Positions 22,235 to 30,715 of a stretch of 37,203 bases of DNA are shown here, one piece after another (the stretch's first letter is position 1; each line of letters starts with the position of its first letter). The notes below the pieces were generated by a model, which had not been told where the DNA came from, did not search any database, and worked only from the letters and a program-made list of their open reading frames with translations. The DNA lies in the IMG/VR virus record IMGVR_UViG_3300028800_000050, positions 1 to 37,203 of that record. One strand, written 5' to 3'. The stretch comes from a virus. The translations under genes and the position numbers were made by a program.

Positions 22235-22528
22235 ATGGAAAAGCTTGTAGCTGAAATTAACCGACAAATAGATGTGCTTGTGGAAGAATATCACGATCAC
22301 ATAATTGATTGTAAATTAACTACACATTCCAGCCAGGAACGAATAGATATTTATCTTGATAAACTTAGTCGACTACTTAACGAATTGCTTCCTGCTTATG
22401 AAATGGTTATCGTACGATATCCCGAAATGAAGATAGCACTCGATGAAATTAAAAAACTCAAAGCCGAATATTTCAAAAAGTTACAATTAAGCTGCATCAA
22501 AGAACCTGTGTATAACGAAAGAGATTAA
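22235..22528 (+). CDS. Uncharacterised early protein, 97 aa
   Basis: AAAGGAGATAACT precedes the ATG, the best binding site of the early operon. The protein is almost entirely helical: EKLVAEINRQIDVLVEEYHDHI, RIDIYLDKLSRLLNELLPAYEMVI, KIALDEIKKLKAEYFKKL. It is first in the operon with the Erf-like protein (two-base gap). No family recognised. A helical partner or modifier of the recombination proteins is one possibility. Confidence 0.68.
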   Translation: MEKLVAEINRQIDVLVEEYHDHIIDCKLTTHSSQERIDIYLDKLSRLLNELLPAYEMVIVRYPEMKIALDEIKKLKAEYFKKLQLSCIKEPVYNERD

Positions 22529-22530
22529 AC

Positions 22531-23142
22531 ATGGAAGCACGCGAACAAATTTCAATTAAGGCGAACGGAATCTTCTCGGCCCTATGCAAGGCTCAGGCGA
22601 TGCTAAATCCTGCTGACAAGGACAGCGTAGCGGGCGCAGGAAGTTATAAATATAAATATGCTAACCTTGCAGCTGTTATGGGGGCTGCGCAGGAAGCATT
22701 AGCAAGCAATGACTTGGCCTTCACCACGCGACTTGAATCCCTCGACGGTAAAACCTTCTTTTTTGCGCAACTTGTTCACGCAAGCGGAGAGTTTCTAGAA
22801 AGTAAAATAGAATTGGGTATAAGTCTTCACGATGTAAAAATGATTCAAGAGCTGGGCAAAGCTATAACTTACTTGCGGCGTTATACTTTCAGTATGATGA
22901 TCGGGGTAGTAACCGAAGAAGACGATGACGCACAAAGTTTAGTTAATAAGCCTCAGGTTCGTAAGGAGCAATCTATAACAGTACAACAGGCTGCGCAGTT
23001 GCAAGAGCAGCTCAAGATGCATCCAGAGGTAGAAAAGAGAATTTTGCAAAAATATGGCGGGTACACTAATTTTCCTGCCAATCAACTCACAGATCTGCAA
23101 GAATATATTAAAGGATTGAAAACTATAAGTTCCCCAGAATAA
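22531..23142 (+). CDS. erf: Erf-family single-strand annealing recombinase, 203 aa
   Basis: Members of the P22 Erf family form rings that anneal complementary single strands, used for genome circularisation and recombination. The family core is clear: YKYKYANLAAVMGAAQEAL (residues 39-57), NDLAFTTRLES, LVHASGEFLES (81-91), and QELGKAITYLRRYTFSMMIG with VVTEEDDDAQ (106-135). The C-terminal 65 residues (QQAAQLQEQLK ... LTDLQEYIKGL) are a separate helical tail. Length is typical. A circular map with an Erf-type protein and a RusA-like nuclease gives a compact recombination set. Confidence 0.9.
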   Translation: MEAREQISIKANGIFSALCKAQAMLNPADKDSVAGAGSYKYKYANLAAVMGAAQEALASNDLAFTTRLESLDGKTFFFAQLVHASGEFLESKIELGISLHDVKMIQELGKAITYLRRYTFSMMIGVVTEEDDDAQSLVNKPQVRKEQSITVQQAAQLQEQLKMHPEVEKRILQKYGGYTNFPANQLTDLQEYIKGLKTISSPE

Positions 23143-23151
23143 AGGATAATC

Positions 23152-23463
23152 ATGAGTGTTTCTGAAGTAGTACAAAAACGATTATTGGTTAAATATGTAG
23201 CGCCTACCAAACTTGATATAGCTCCAGCTAAAACGATCTGGAAGGTCAGCAATAATTCGAATGTTTCAGAAATATACATTCAGGTCCATGAAGACATGAT
23301 GAAACCTAAATGGGAACGTGTGGGAGCTTTTCTCGAAATAGCACTCGTTGAAATGATAGAAAACAAATCATTTATGGATGAATGTTTCAGGTTGTTCTCG
23401 TATCATCAAGATAAACCTCTTGAAAACATCAGCAAAATACTCAAAGAAAATCGTAAACCATAG
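23152..23463 (+). CDS. Uncharacterised early protein, 103 aa
   Basis: AAGGATAATC precedes the ATG nine bases after the erf stop. It has an N-terminal beta-like part (KRLLVKYVAPTKLDI, IWKVSNNSNVSEIYIQV) and a helical C-terminus (FLEIALVEMIENKSFMDECFRLF). It is last in the early operon and probably works with the recombination protein or in host takeover. No family recognised. Confidence 0.62.
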   Translation: MSVSEVVQKRLLVKYVAPTKLDIAPAKTIWKVSNNSNVSEIYIQVHEDMMKPKWERVGAFLEIALVEMIENKSFMDECFRLFSYHQDKPLENISKILKENRKP

Positions 23464-23490
23464 ATACTCCTATGGTAATGACACTGCTAT

Positions 23491-23536
23491 CAGATAATCC
23501 CCGGGAAGAACCTTAGCTCTGCCCAGGGATTATCTG
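23491..23536 (+). terminator. Long hairpin ending the early operon
   Basis: CAGATAATCCC pairs with GGGATTATCTG (11 pairs), with an extra CGGG/CCCA inner part, then CTTTAAG. Good stem, weak T tail; it lies between the convergent early operon and fibre cassette. Confidence 0.6.
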
Positions 23537-23603
23537 CTTTAAGAAATAGATTCATGACAGCAAAAGAATCTACAAGTTCGCGCAGTTACAAATATAATTG
23601 GTT

Positions 23604-23642
23604 AGAGTGGTTATGTCGATATTATATATATAACCATTCTAG
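23604..23642. terminator. Hairpin at the convergent gene border
   Basis: AGAGTGGTTAT pairs with ATAACCATTCT (11 pairs, one G-U). It overlaps the stop of the leftward fibre gene. No T run on either side; may act on both converging transcripts. Confidence 0.4.
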
Positions 23643-24781
23643 AAATAGCATCCTGACACAGTAATTCGCGTAGCATTCGTAAAATTGGTTTTCATCAGAC
23701 CAACTCCAACTCCAGTTGATGTTGAAGGCGTAACCCAAGTTATAGCATTAGAATAGATATTAATTGGATTATTTGTTAATACAGCCGTTATACCACTTGG
23801 AACATTTGCCATAAAGAACAATTGAGTATTAAATTGCTGTATACCGTTGTATCTGCCCGATCCTAATGGATTTGGAGACGGAGGCATTCCCACAATAAAT
23901 GCTTGTAGAGCACCATCTCCCAGACTTGAAACGTTTAGCTGAAGATAAAAATATATTAGAGCACCAATCTGGGTATAATACCCGATCTGCACAGTATAAG
24001 TAGGTGGAATAGATTGGGCCTGAAACAACAATTGTGGCGTAAAGGCAGTTGGTGGTGTATATGGTGCCCCCGTCGTAGCAGTCAAAGTTATAGTGTTTGT
24101 ACCTGCATTACCAACGCCTATTATAGTAGTCCCATCTCCAATAACGTTAATATTGCCAGTAAGACTCGGTCCAACGGTAACCGCATCATTAGATGTTAAT
24201 GTTAGAATACCGCTTCCACTCGGCGCGGCCCTTATATCCAAAGTTCCCGGCCCTGGGGTAAATTGGATCGTACTGTTACTCGAAGTTAAAGTATTAAAAA
24301 CCGGATCGGCACCCGTTGATCCAATTAGAAGTTGCCCATTGGTTCCAACACCAATCGAGGTAAGTGAACCAGTTCCATTGCCAATTTGTACTGCATGAGT
24401 AGTCGTTCCGGTCACGGCTGCGGTCACCGTATTGCCTGAACCCGGAGCATAAGTGGTTATATTATTTCCCCCAAATATATTCAAAACACCCGCTGCTGGA
24501 GTAGCTGTACCATTATTAGTAGGAAATTCTGAAGCTCCGCTTCCACTTGTGGGATATAATAAAATCCAGTTTCCGGCATTGCCAGGAATTGCAGTTACCA
24601 TCATCCAAAGTTCTATCGGTTCGTTTCCCGGTTGTCCCACATATAGCCACAAAGTTCCCACAGCAAGATTAATATAGTCATTACCTGTCGGTGCCCTTCG
24701 TACATATAATAGTTGTGGAGGCGTAGTCGCCTGTACCCCTACATATGCATTTGCATTAAGACCTGATAATTTAAATGCCAT
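23639..24781 (-). CDS. Tail fibre protein, 380 aa
   Basis: GGGAGAACT precedes the ATG. Residues 1-85 form a domain (PTGNDYINLAVGTLWLYVG, then GNAGNWILL) also found at the start of the 29939-30715 fibre, probably the virion-attachment end. Then comes a beta-rich shaft with modules shared across the cassette: NNGTATPAAGVLNIFGG and VGTNGQLLIGSTGADPVFNTLTSS. The last 140 residues (FTPQLLFQAQSIPPTYTVQIGYYTQIGALIYFYLQLNV ...) look like a separate jelly-roll tip that could bind the host. A terminator lies just before the gene, so its expression may be lower or separately driven. Confidence 0.75.
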   Translation of the reverse strand: MAFKLSGLNANAYVGVQATTPPQLLYVRRAPTGNDYINLAVGTLWLYVGQPGNEPIELWMMVTAIPGNAGNWILLYPTSGSGASEFPTNNGTATPAAGVLNIFGGNNITTYAPGSGNTVTAAVTGTTTHAVQIGNGTGSLTSIGVGTNGQLLIGSTGADPVFNTLTSSNSTIQFTPGPGTLDIRAAPSGSGILTLTSNDAVTVGPSLTGNINVIGDGTTIIGVGNAGTNTITLTATTGAPYTPPTAFTPQLLFQAQSIPPTYTVQIGYYTQIGALIYFYLQLNVSSLGDGALQAFIVGMPPSPNPLGSGRYNGIQQFNTQLFFMANVPSGITAVLTNNPINIYSNAITWVTPSTSTGVGVGLMKTNFTNATRITVSGCYF

Positions 24782-24790
24782 AGTTCTCCC

Positions 24791-24813
24791 AAAAAAGGGG
24801 CCGAAGCCCCTAA
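24791..24813 (-). terminator. UUCG-loop terminator inside the fibre cassette
   Basis: Leftward: AGGGGC-TTCG-GCCCCT followed by a run of T (six in all), a textbook rho-independent terminator with the very stable tetraloop. It stands between the 62-aa gene and the last fibre gene. Confidence 0.85.
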
Positions 24814-24831
24814 ATAGATCAATTATAAAAA

Positions 24832-25020
24832 TTATGAAGGATCAGGTGATATGATAATTGTTTTTGTAAACTTCTGAGTAAATTTATCGTAAAAATCATT
24901 CATATCGCAGTAGTCGTTCTGGATGACAAAACAACCAGAAGGCGGAGACCATTTAGTTAAGCCATCCCATTCAATTACATTCACGACTATTCCATCATTA
25001 TTGATTACTGCATATCTCAT
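24832..25020 (-). CDS. Fibre-associated small protein, 62 aa
   Basis: The sequence MRYAVINNDGIVVNVIEWDGLTKWSPPSGC fits the short family seen next to fibre genes in many phages (MKYAVV..G.VVN.I.WDG...W.PP.G), often thought to be fibre chaperone or attachment subunits. AGGA precedes the ATG. It follows the glycine-rich fibre at 25029 and is the last gene before the terminator. Confidence 0.65.
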   Translation of the reverse strand: MRYAVINNDGIVVNVIEWDGLTKWSPPSGCFVIQNDYCDMNDFYDKFTQKFTKTIIISPDPS

Positions 25021-25028
25021 ATTAGTTC

Positions 25029-25964
25029 CTAAAAATATTCTATGATCGTTACTTGACCTTTACCGCCCATGCCGCCTGCTCCGGAAGTAGTACCATTGAT
25101 ACTGCCACCTCCGCCGCCGCCGCCACCACCGGGAGCCCCGCCGACCCCACCGTTACCGGCAACTATACCAATGGACTGGCCGCCACCGCCGCCACCACCG
25201 GTTCCAGCAACATAAAAACCATGAGAAATTATTCCTGGATTACCATTACCACCGTTTATAGAAGAGCCACCTTCAATTCCCCCAGTTCCTCCAGCAACGT
25301 ATACTGTTGATGAGTTAGAGCCGATCATAACATAAGAGGCGCCATTTCCCGCTTGCTGTGCAGTCACGGCGTTAGCGCCAGATCCCCCCGCTGCTATAGA
25401 TCCTAGCCAATATTCAGATTGTAATGGTCCAGCAGTGGAACTCGTCGTGTTAGATCCGTTTCCTGCTGTTCTAGTAGTAAATGTAGCTAATATGCCATTT
25501 ATACCAAAAGCAAAAGCTCCGGGATTAGTGCTATTAAAAGCCAATCCAACCCCACCATTTCCAATACTAGTAGTGCCACCTAATGCTATCGCTAATGATG
25601 AATTTGCTACAGAAAAACCGATATTCCCAAGAGTACTCTGACCACCCAAACTGCCCGAAATTCCATTAGTACTCGTAGAAGTTTGTCCTAATGCTCCTGT
25701 CCCACCATTTCCAATGGTCACGGTTTCTGAAGATGCAAAAGCAGAAGCGGGGAGAGCCATCCATAGATAGCCTCCTGAGTTTCCTCCGCCTCCTCCTCCA
25801 CTAGCTTGTCCTGTCAATCCCTGACGACCAGATGCGCCTCCTTGGCCTCCATTATTTACGATTACATCAACTACTGTGGTTCGTGAGTTTTTAGTCCATG
25901 TGCCGCTATTGGTAAATGTGGTAATGAGAATTCCAGCACTATTTGTTGCATTATTTGTTGCCAT
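25029..25964 (-). CDS. Glycine-rich fibre tip protein, copy B, 311 aa
   Basis: AGGAGCACT precedes the ATG. Glycine runs (ASGGGGGGNSGG, GTGGGGGGGQS, APGGGGGGGGGS) suggest stacked polyglycine-II helices, the fold known from receptor-binding tips such as gp38 of phage S16. N-terminal 120 and C-terminal 60 residues are close to those of the neighbouring 309-aa protein; residues about 130-215 (FNSTNPGAFAFGINGI ... SEYWLGSIAAGG) differ. This points to duplication followed by divergence of the recognition part. Role inferred from composition and place. Confidence 0.72.
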   Translation of the reverse strand: MATNNATNSAGILITTFTNSGTWTKNSRTTVVDVIVNNGGQGGASGRQGLTGQASGGGGGGNSGGYLWMALPASAFASSETVTIGNGGTGALGQTSTSTNGISGSLGGQSTLGNIGFSVANSSLAIALGGTTSIGNGGVGLAFNSTNPGAFAFGINGILATFTTRTAGNGSNTTSSTAGPLQSEYWLGSIAAGGSGANAVTAQQAGNGASYVMIGSNSSTVYVAGGTGGIEGGSSINGGNGNPGIISHGFYVAGTGGGGGGGQSIGIVAGNGGVGGAPGGGGGGGGGSINGTTSGAGGMGGKGQVTIIEYF

Positions 25965-25971
25965 AGTGCTC

Positions 25972-26901
25972 CTAGAGATATTCGATGATTATTATCTGAC
26001 CTTTACCGCCATTACCGCCAGCACCGGAAGTAGTACCATTGATGCTACCGCCTCCGCCGCCTCCCCCGCCACCAGGAGCGCCCCCATTCCCACCATGACC
26101 TGCGGATCCACCAGACGACTGACCGCCACCACCACCACCGCCGGTACCTCCAGTGAATATACCACCCGTAGTTAAGCCAGGATTTCCATCAGTACCGTTG
26201 ATAGAAGAGCCACCCTCAATTCCTCCAACGCCACCTAGTAGAATTGTTGGAGTACCGTTTCCTGCGGTTAAATAAGCGCCGCCATTCCCTGCCTGTTGAG
26301 GTGTTCCTGTATTCGCGCCAGAACCACCACCTCCACCAGTAGGTGACCAAAAATTGCTAAAAGAGCTCGTTGCATTTGTTCCGGTAGTATTTGAACCGCT
26401 AGCTGCACTGACTGAAGTTAATCCTCCATAAGGACCGATGAGTGTAGTTGTATAAAGACCAGTATTAGTATTAGTGGAAGTAAATCCTGTTCCGCCAGCT
26501 GCTGAAGTTGTCGTTCCGCCTGTGGCTAAAGTAGCAACGCCTAAAACACTAAATCCTATATTACCAACTGTTGATTGGCCTCCAACAACTCCGGCAATAC
26601 CATTTGTTCCCGAACTAGTTTGGCCTAATGCTCCAGTTCCTCCAAGTCCAATGGTCACGGTTTCTGAAGATGCAAAAACGGAAGCCGGAAGAGTCATTGC
26701 ACTATAAGTGCCTGAGTTGTGACCTGCTCCACCCCCGCCAGCTGATCCTGAAGCCCCCTGACGACCAGATGCGCCACCTTGTCCGCCATTCCATACAATT
26801 ACATCAACCACATTAGTTCGAACATTTTTAGTCCATGTTCCGCTATTGGTAAATGTAGTCATAATTATTGCGGCACTATTCGTTGCATTTTGCGTTGCCA
26901 T
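25972..26901 (-). CDS. Glycine-rich fibre tip protein, copy A, 309 aa
   Basis: Start MATQNATNSA chosen for AGGAATATAT before it and because the paralogue begins MATNNATNSA; a longer frame from 26973 overlaps the upstream gene. It shares FTNSGTWTKN, NGGQGGASGRQG, FASSETVTIG.GGTGALGQTS and the C-terminal APGGGGGGGGGSINGTTSGAGG with copy B. The middle (FTSTNTNTGLYTTTLIGPYGGLTS ... SNFWSPTGGGG) is different. The two genes are eight bases apart in tandem. Confidence 0.72.
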   Translation of the reverse strand: MATQNATNSAAIIMTTFTNSGTWTKNVRTNVVDVIVWNGGQGGASGRQGASGSAGGGGAGHNSGTYSAMTLPASVFASSETVTIGLGGTGALGQTSSGTNGIAGVVGGQSTVGNIGFSVLGVATLATGGTTTSAAGGTGFTSTNTNTGLYTTTLIGPYGGLTSVSAASGSNTTGTNATSSFSNFWSPTGGGGGSGANTGTPQQAGNGGAYLTAGNGTPTILLGGVGGIEGGSSINGTDGNPGLTTGGIFTGGTGGGGGGGQSSGGSAGHGGNGGAPGGGGGGGGGSINGTTSGAGGNGGKGQIIIIEYL

Positions 26902-26909
26902 ATATATTC

Positions 26910-27500
26910 CTAAACTATAGTAATATTGCCCTGAGCGCTCCGGACTGCAAAATCTGTATTTGCCGTAATACATAACAATGTAAGACCATCATATAGATTA
27001 GTTGAAGCTAGACTTCCGCCGGCACCGGTTGTTGTATTAACATTACCAAAATGGATGGTTTGGCCTGAATTTTGGGCTATTACCCAACCTCCTGAACCTT
27101 TACCTTGAACTTGAATGACAGTTCCAAAAGCTGCAGTAGCTGGCAATGTTAGTGTAACTAATCCAGCGTTGTCTGCTACATAGCCATTATTTACTGCTAA
27201 TGAAGCAGAAGTACCAGTGACGTCAGTCCACGCCATTCCTACGAAACCAGCTTCTAAATTTAATGTATTTGCTCCGGTAGTATAAGAAATCGTTCCGCCG
27301 GTGGAAGTTAGAGTAGCAAATGCAGGATCAGCTCCGGTAGCACCCAGAAGAACTTGGCCATTCGTACCAACCGATAATTGCGTTAATCCGGCTGTTGCTG
27401 CACCTACAAGAACACCATGGTTAGTTAACGTAGCTTGCCCAGTTCCACCAAATGATACTTGTATAGGCTTATTAGACCCTATAGAATTTATTGTTGCCAT
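26910..27500 (-). CDS. Tail fibre module protein, 196 aa
   Basis: AAAGGAAATTA precedes the ATG. Residues 35-75 carry the VGTNGQVLLGATGADPAFATLTS module shared with the 380-aa fibre. Residues 88-196 are a domain (VNNGYVADNAGLVTLTLPATAAFGTVIQV, GGWVIAQNSGQTIHFGN, TSLAST-like turn, NTDFAVRSAQGN) that also ends the 614-aa fibre, so it is a mobile C-terminal cassette. It may be a trimeric knob. Function in host binding is inferred. Confidence 0.7.
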   Translation of the reverse strand: MATINSIGSNKPIQVSFGGTGQATLTNHGVLVGAATAGLTQLSVGTNGQVLLGATGADPAFATLTSTGGTISYTTGANTLNLEAGFVGMAWTDVTGTSASLAVNNGYVADNAGLVTLTLPATAAFGTVIQVQGKGSGGWVIAQNSGQTIHFGNVNTTTGAGGSLASTNLYDGLTLLCITANTDFAVRSAQGNITIV

Positions 27501-27513
27501 TAATTTCCTTTAA

Positions 27514-29358
27514 TTATGCAACTGTCCAATTTCCAATAGATGAAATAACGCGCCATGTCGTATTAGCAACTCCGCATACCATTTTAAGCGAATCGCCTAA
27601 TGCAGTAGAAGTAAGCGTTCCAGTGGCACCCAATGTTGTAGAAGCAGTACCAAAAAATATTTGTTGCCCAGCAGCTTGAGTAAATTGTATTCCGGCAGCA
27701 TTATTTTCGTTGGTGACTTCAATTATTGAGCCTACCGCTGAAACTGCAGGTAATGCTAACGCAAGAGTTCCTGATGCATTGCAGAAATAGCCTTGATTCA
27801 CAGCGGCAGTTTGACTAGCGGTTATTATTGACCAAGTATCAGTTGCAGTTGTTGTAGAAATGGTTATTGCATTAGCCGATGGGGTAATAGTAATTCCTGT
27901 ACCGGCAGTTATTACTGCCGTACCAAGTTGGTTTCCACTTTCAGTAACCACCGTGGCCACTGATCCAACGTTAACACCAGCGATACCTGAAATATACGTA
28001 GCAGATATAGCTTCTGTTCCAGAAGTTGCTCCCAGTCGCATCACGTTAGATTGACCTGAAGTTCCTGTGACATTATAGCCTACACAAATATTATAAGAAT
28101 CTGATGTAGCAAAATGTTCACCCGCATTGGTCCCAAAACATGAATTGCCCACGCCTGTTGTTATTTCATTGAGCGCGGAGCCACCCATCGCACAGTTACT
28201 TGAACCAGAAATTATCGCATTAAGAGTATTTGCCCCGAAAGCACAATTTTCATTGGCTGTCGCAAGATCTGTCATGCAATTGGTTCCAAAAGCACAATTG
28301 AGTTCACCGCTGGTGATATCAGATAATGCAGCATTGCCAAAGGCCGAATTGCTTGTCGCTGATGTAGCAATTGGAAATACGCCGCTTCCTATTCCTACGT
28401 TAAAAGATCCAGTTAACCCTGCAGATTTAGTAGTTCCCAAAATTACGTTGGTATTAGAATCTACATAGGTATGCGTTATAGTGTTTCCAGACCCTGAAAA
28501 TATGGCTGTTCCCTGACTGTCGAGCACATTAAGAACGCCCGCAACCGGGACTGCTGTCCCAGAATTAGTTACAAATGAATTAGAAACAGATCCTGCAGTA
28601 GCAATTGTAATTACATTGGCCGAGGGTGTTATAGTAACTCCTGTGCCCGCTGTTATGACTGCAGTTCCAAGTTTGTTACCTGCTTCAGTTACCACCTTTG
28701 CCACTGAGCCGACATTAACACCATCAATACCACAAATATAAGTAGCATTAATTTGAGCAGTGCCAGATCCGGTTTGATAACCAATACGGCATGTATTACT
28801 TTCGTTACCACCGCCAACATTAACGGTACTACCAATATAAATGTTAGATGAACCCGTCGTTGGGGTTTCAGGTGCATAACCTACTATAGTATTATAAGAG
28901 CCAACTGTTAGATCGTGTCCTGCTCCATAACCAATACAGGTATTTCCATTTGCTAGAGTAATATCGGCAAATACTGCGGCACCCAAACCTGTGTTGAATG
29001 ATCCGGAATGACCAACATTAATATCACCTAAAACCAGATTGCTGCTACCATCTTCATAGGTATGTGTAATTGTGTTACCTGATCCGGAAAAAATAGCTGT
29101 TCCCTGGCTGTCTAAAACGTTCAGAACCCCTGCCACAGGAATAGCTGTCCCAGAATTGGTTACAAATGATGAAGAATCAGTGGTTCCAGAAATAGTTAAT
29201 TTATTAGTGCCTGGGTTATCAGTTACCGTAATAGCACCCGATCCTACAATGTTAATATTACCAGATCCATCAGGAGCTACAGCGCCTCCAGTATTGCCTG
29301 TAAGTGTTAAGACCGCGCCCAGTTCGGCGGCAGTCAATTGTGCGGATATCTGTGACAT
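27514..29358 (-). CDS. Large tail fibre with head-type repeats, 614 aa
   Basis: GGGGGTCATA precedes the ATG, which overlaps the previous stop (TAATG). A 38-residue block (SFVTNSGTA(I/V)PVAGVLNVLD and onward) occurs twice. The segments after each block carry runs such as GYGAGHDLTVGSYNTIVGYAPE and SAFGNAALSDITSGELNCAF, like the left-handed beta-roll repeats of YadA-type adhesin heads. The last 110 residues are the cassette domain shared with the 196-aa gene. Together this describes a trimeric fibre with repeated shaft, head repeats and a knob. Confidence 0.76.
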   Translation of the reverse strand: MSQISAQLTAAELGAVLTLTGNTGGAVAPDGSGNINIVGSGAITVTDNPGTNKLTISGTTDSSSFVTNSGTAIPVAGVLNVLDSQGTAIFSGSGNTITHTYEDGSSNLVLGDINVGHSGSFNTGLGAAVFADITLANGNTCIGYGAGHDLTVGSYNTIVGYAPETPTTGSSNIYIGSTVNVGGGNESNTCRIGYQTGSGTAQINATYICGIDGVNVGSVAKVVTEAGNKLGTAVITAGTGVTITPSANVITIATAGSVSNSFVTNSGTAVPVAGVLNVLDSQGTAIFSGSGNTITHTYVDSNTNVILGTTKSAGLTGSFNVGIGSGVFPIATSATSNSAFGNAALSDITSGELNCAFGTNCMTDLATANENCAFGANTLNAIISGSSNCAMGGSALNEITTGVGNSCFGTNAGEHFATSDSYNICVGYNVTGTSGQSNVMRLGATSGTEAISATYISGIAGVNVGSVATVVTESGNQLGTAVITAGTGITITPSANAITISTTTATDTWSIITASQTAAVNQGYFCNASGTLALALPAVSAVGSIIEVTNENNAAGIQFTQAAGQQIFFGTASTTLGATGTLTSTALGDSLKMVCGVANTTWRVISSIGNWTVA

Positions 29359-29714
29359 TATGACCCCCGTGCGTAGAATGCTGAAACATAAACAGCTCCG
29401 GAAGTCGCGGTACCTTTTACCGACATCGTAGTATTAACAGAGATAATAAATCCATTTTGCTGGAATTCATCACTCGATACATCCATAATCAATTGCCCAA
29501 TAGATGGCAATACAAAGTGATCATTAATCCCATCAAAGGAAAAGGTTAACGTCGAATTAGTTAAATTCTGTACTATCATAATGCGCATTGGGTGGGTAAA
29601 CGTAGTAATAAGAGGACTACTTCCCGGAACAGGAATAGGGGCATAGGTGCCGCTTATTCCTGTATATGCAAGCGATCTAAGCGAGTCTGCGCGCATATCG
29701 ACGTAAAATGCCAT
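29358..29714 (-). CDS. Fibre-linked structural protein, 118 aa
   Basis: AAGGGGAATATT precedes the ATG. The pattern VDMRADSLRSLAYTGISGTYAPI, MRIMIVQNLTNSTLTFSFDGIND and SGAVYVSAFYA is one I recognise from small proteins encoded at the start of phage fibre cassettes, possibly an adaptor between tail and fibres. Its stop overlaps the start of the large fibre. Beta-sandwich fold likely; function inferred. Confidence 0.66.
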   Translation of the reverse strand: MAFYVDMRADSLRSLAYTGISGTYAPIPVPGSSPLITTFTHPMRIMIVQNLTNSTLTFSFDGINDHFVLPSIGQLIMDVSSDEFQQNGFIISVNTTMSVKGTATSGAVYVSAFYARGS

Positions 29715-29728
29715 AATATTCCCCTTGT

Positions 29729-29923
29729 TTAAGCGGCTGAAGAATCTTCAACAACAGCTTCATTCTTTTGATCTTCTAAAGTTTTAAGATGTGCATCAAT
29801 ATCAGCAATTATTTCAAGTAATGCTTCTTTTGCTTCTGACCATGGTCTTCCCATGGGAACTAAGACTCGATAAGGCATTTGATCTTTAATAACAACCAGT
29901 TCTACTAATCCATATTGATTCAT
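29729..29923 (-). CDS. Small fibre-cassette protein, 64 aa
   Basis: AAGGATTATT precedes the ATG. N-terminal beta part (GLVELVVIKDQMPYRVLVPMGRPW) and a helical acidic end (EAKEALLEIIADIDAHLKTLEDQ). No family recognised with certainty. Lying between two fibre genes, it could be an assembly chaperone. Confidence 0.58.
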   Translation of the reverse strand: MNQYGLVELVVIKDQMPYRVLVPMGRPWSEAKEALLEIIADIDAHLKTLEDQKNEAVVEDSSAA

Positions 29924-29938
29924 AATAATCCTTTGAAA

Positions 29939-30715
29939 TTAAGCATTTGATGTGAAGAAGGTCCAACCTGTGCTACCGTTGGTATTAATCCAAAGACGGC
30001 TTGTAGTAGTTGTAGCATCAGTTCTCAAATATAAAGACCCTTGAGGTGCAGCCACCGTTGGATTTCCAGTTCCGCTAAATATCCATGCACCACCTTCAAC
30101 TTGCAGAGTTCCAGTAAGTGTTACCAGTCCTGATAAATCAACGCCTCCAGTGGCATTACCTATACCTACCACACCCGTTCCTGCAGTTCCGATATTGACT
30201 GTTTGAGCGCCAGATCCCGCAGCTATGTTGATTGTTTGTGAAGAAGAACTTGTACCAATATTGATAGAACCTGTTTGTGTATTGCCTCCGATAGTGATGG
30301 CTCCTGTTGTCGTCGATCCACCAATTGAATAAGACGAAGACGCAACGCCATCGACTCTGAATCCACCGGTACCGACAACAATAGATACACTTGTTGCGCC
30401 ATTTGTATTACCAAAGGTATTAGCGCTTGAAGAACCATCGGTTCCTGTTGCTAAAGCTGTTGTATCGACTGAAGTCAACGTGCTAAATACACCACTCGTG
30501 CCGCCAGCTTCCATGAGGTTCCATCGGGCATTTCCTGAACCAGTCGAAACAAGAATCCATGACTGTTTAGTGGCTGGATAAACCCATACAGTACCAACAT
30601 CAGCAAAATCATTAGTTTTAGGATCACGATTGGCAACTATAGGCGCGGGAGCACCGCTATCAAGAGGATTAGGAAATCCATAATTGCTTTGAAAGTTTTT
30701 AGAAGTAATAGGCAT
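29939..30715 (-). CDS. Tail fibre with beta-helix shaft, 258 aa
   Basis: AAAAGGTATACC precedes the ATG. Residues 1-75 (NYGFPNPLDSGAPAP ... DVGTVWVYPATKQSWILVSTGSG) match the attachment-type domain of the 380-aa fibre. Residues 110-195 repeat a short unit (GAITIGGNTQTGSINIGTSSSSQTINIAAG..., about ten residues each) expected to form a beta-helix or triple spiral. The end (PQGSLYLRTDATTTTSRLWINTNGSTGWTFF) is a common fibre C-terminus. First gene of the fibre cassette. Confidence 0.75.
   Translation of the reverse strand: MPITSKNFQSNYGFPNPLDSGAPAPIVANRDPKTNDFADVGTVWVYPATKQSWILVSTGSGNARWNLMEAGGTSGVFSTLTSVDTTALATGTDGSSSANTFGNTNGATSVSIVVGTGGFRVDGVASSSYSIGGSTTTGAITIGGNTQTGSINIGTSSSSQTINIAAGSGAQTVNIGTAGTGVVGIGNATGGVDLSGLVTLTGTLQVEGGAWIFSGTGNPTVAAPQGSLYLRTDATTTTSRLWINTNGSTGWTFFTSNA

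Noticed and set aside
25029-26901. Diversity-generating retroelement acting on the twin fibre genes
   Set aside because: No reverse transcriptase gene and no template-like repeat with adenine-biased changes is visible.
24014-29431. Many rightward frames opposite the fibre genes
   Set aside because: They mirror the Gly/Thr/Ala-rich codons of the leftward fibres, lack ribosome binding sites and overlap well-supported genes.
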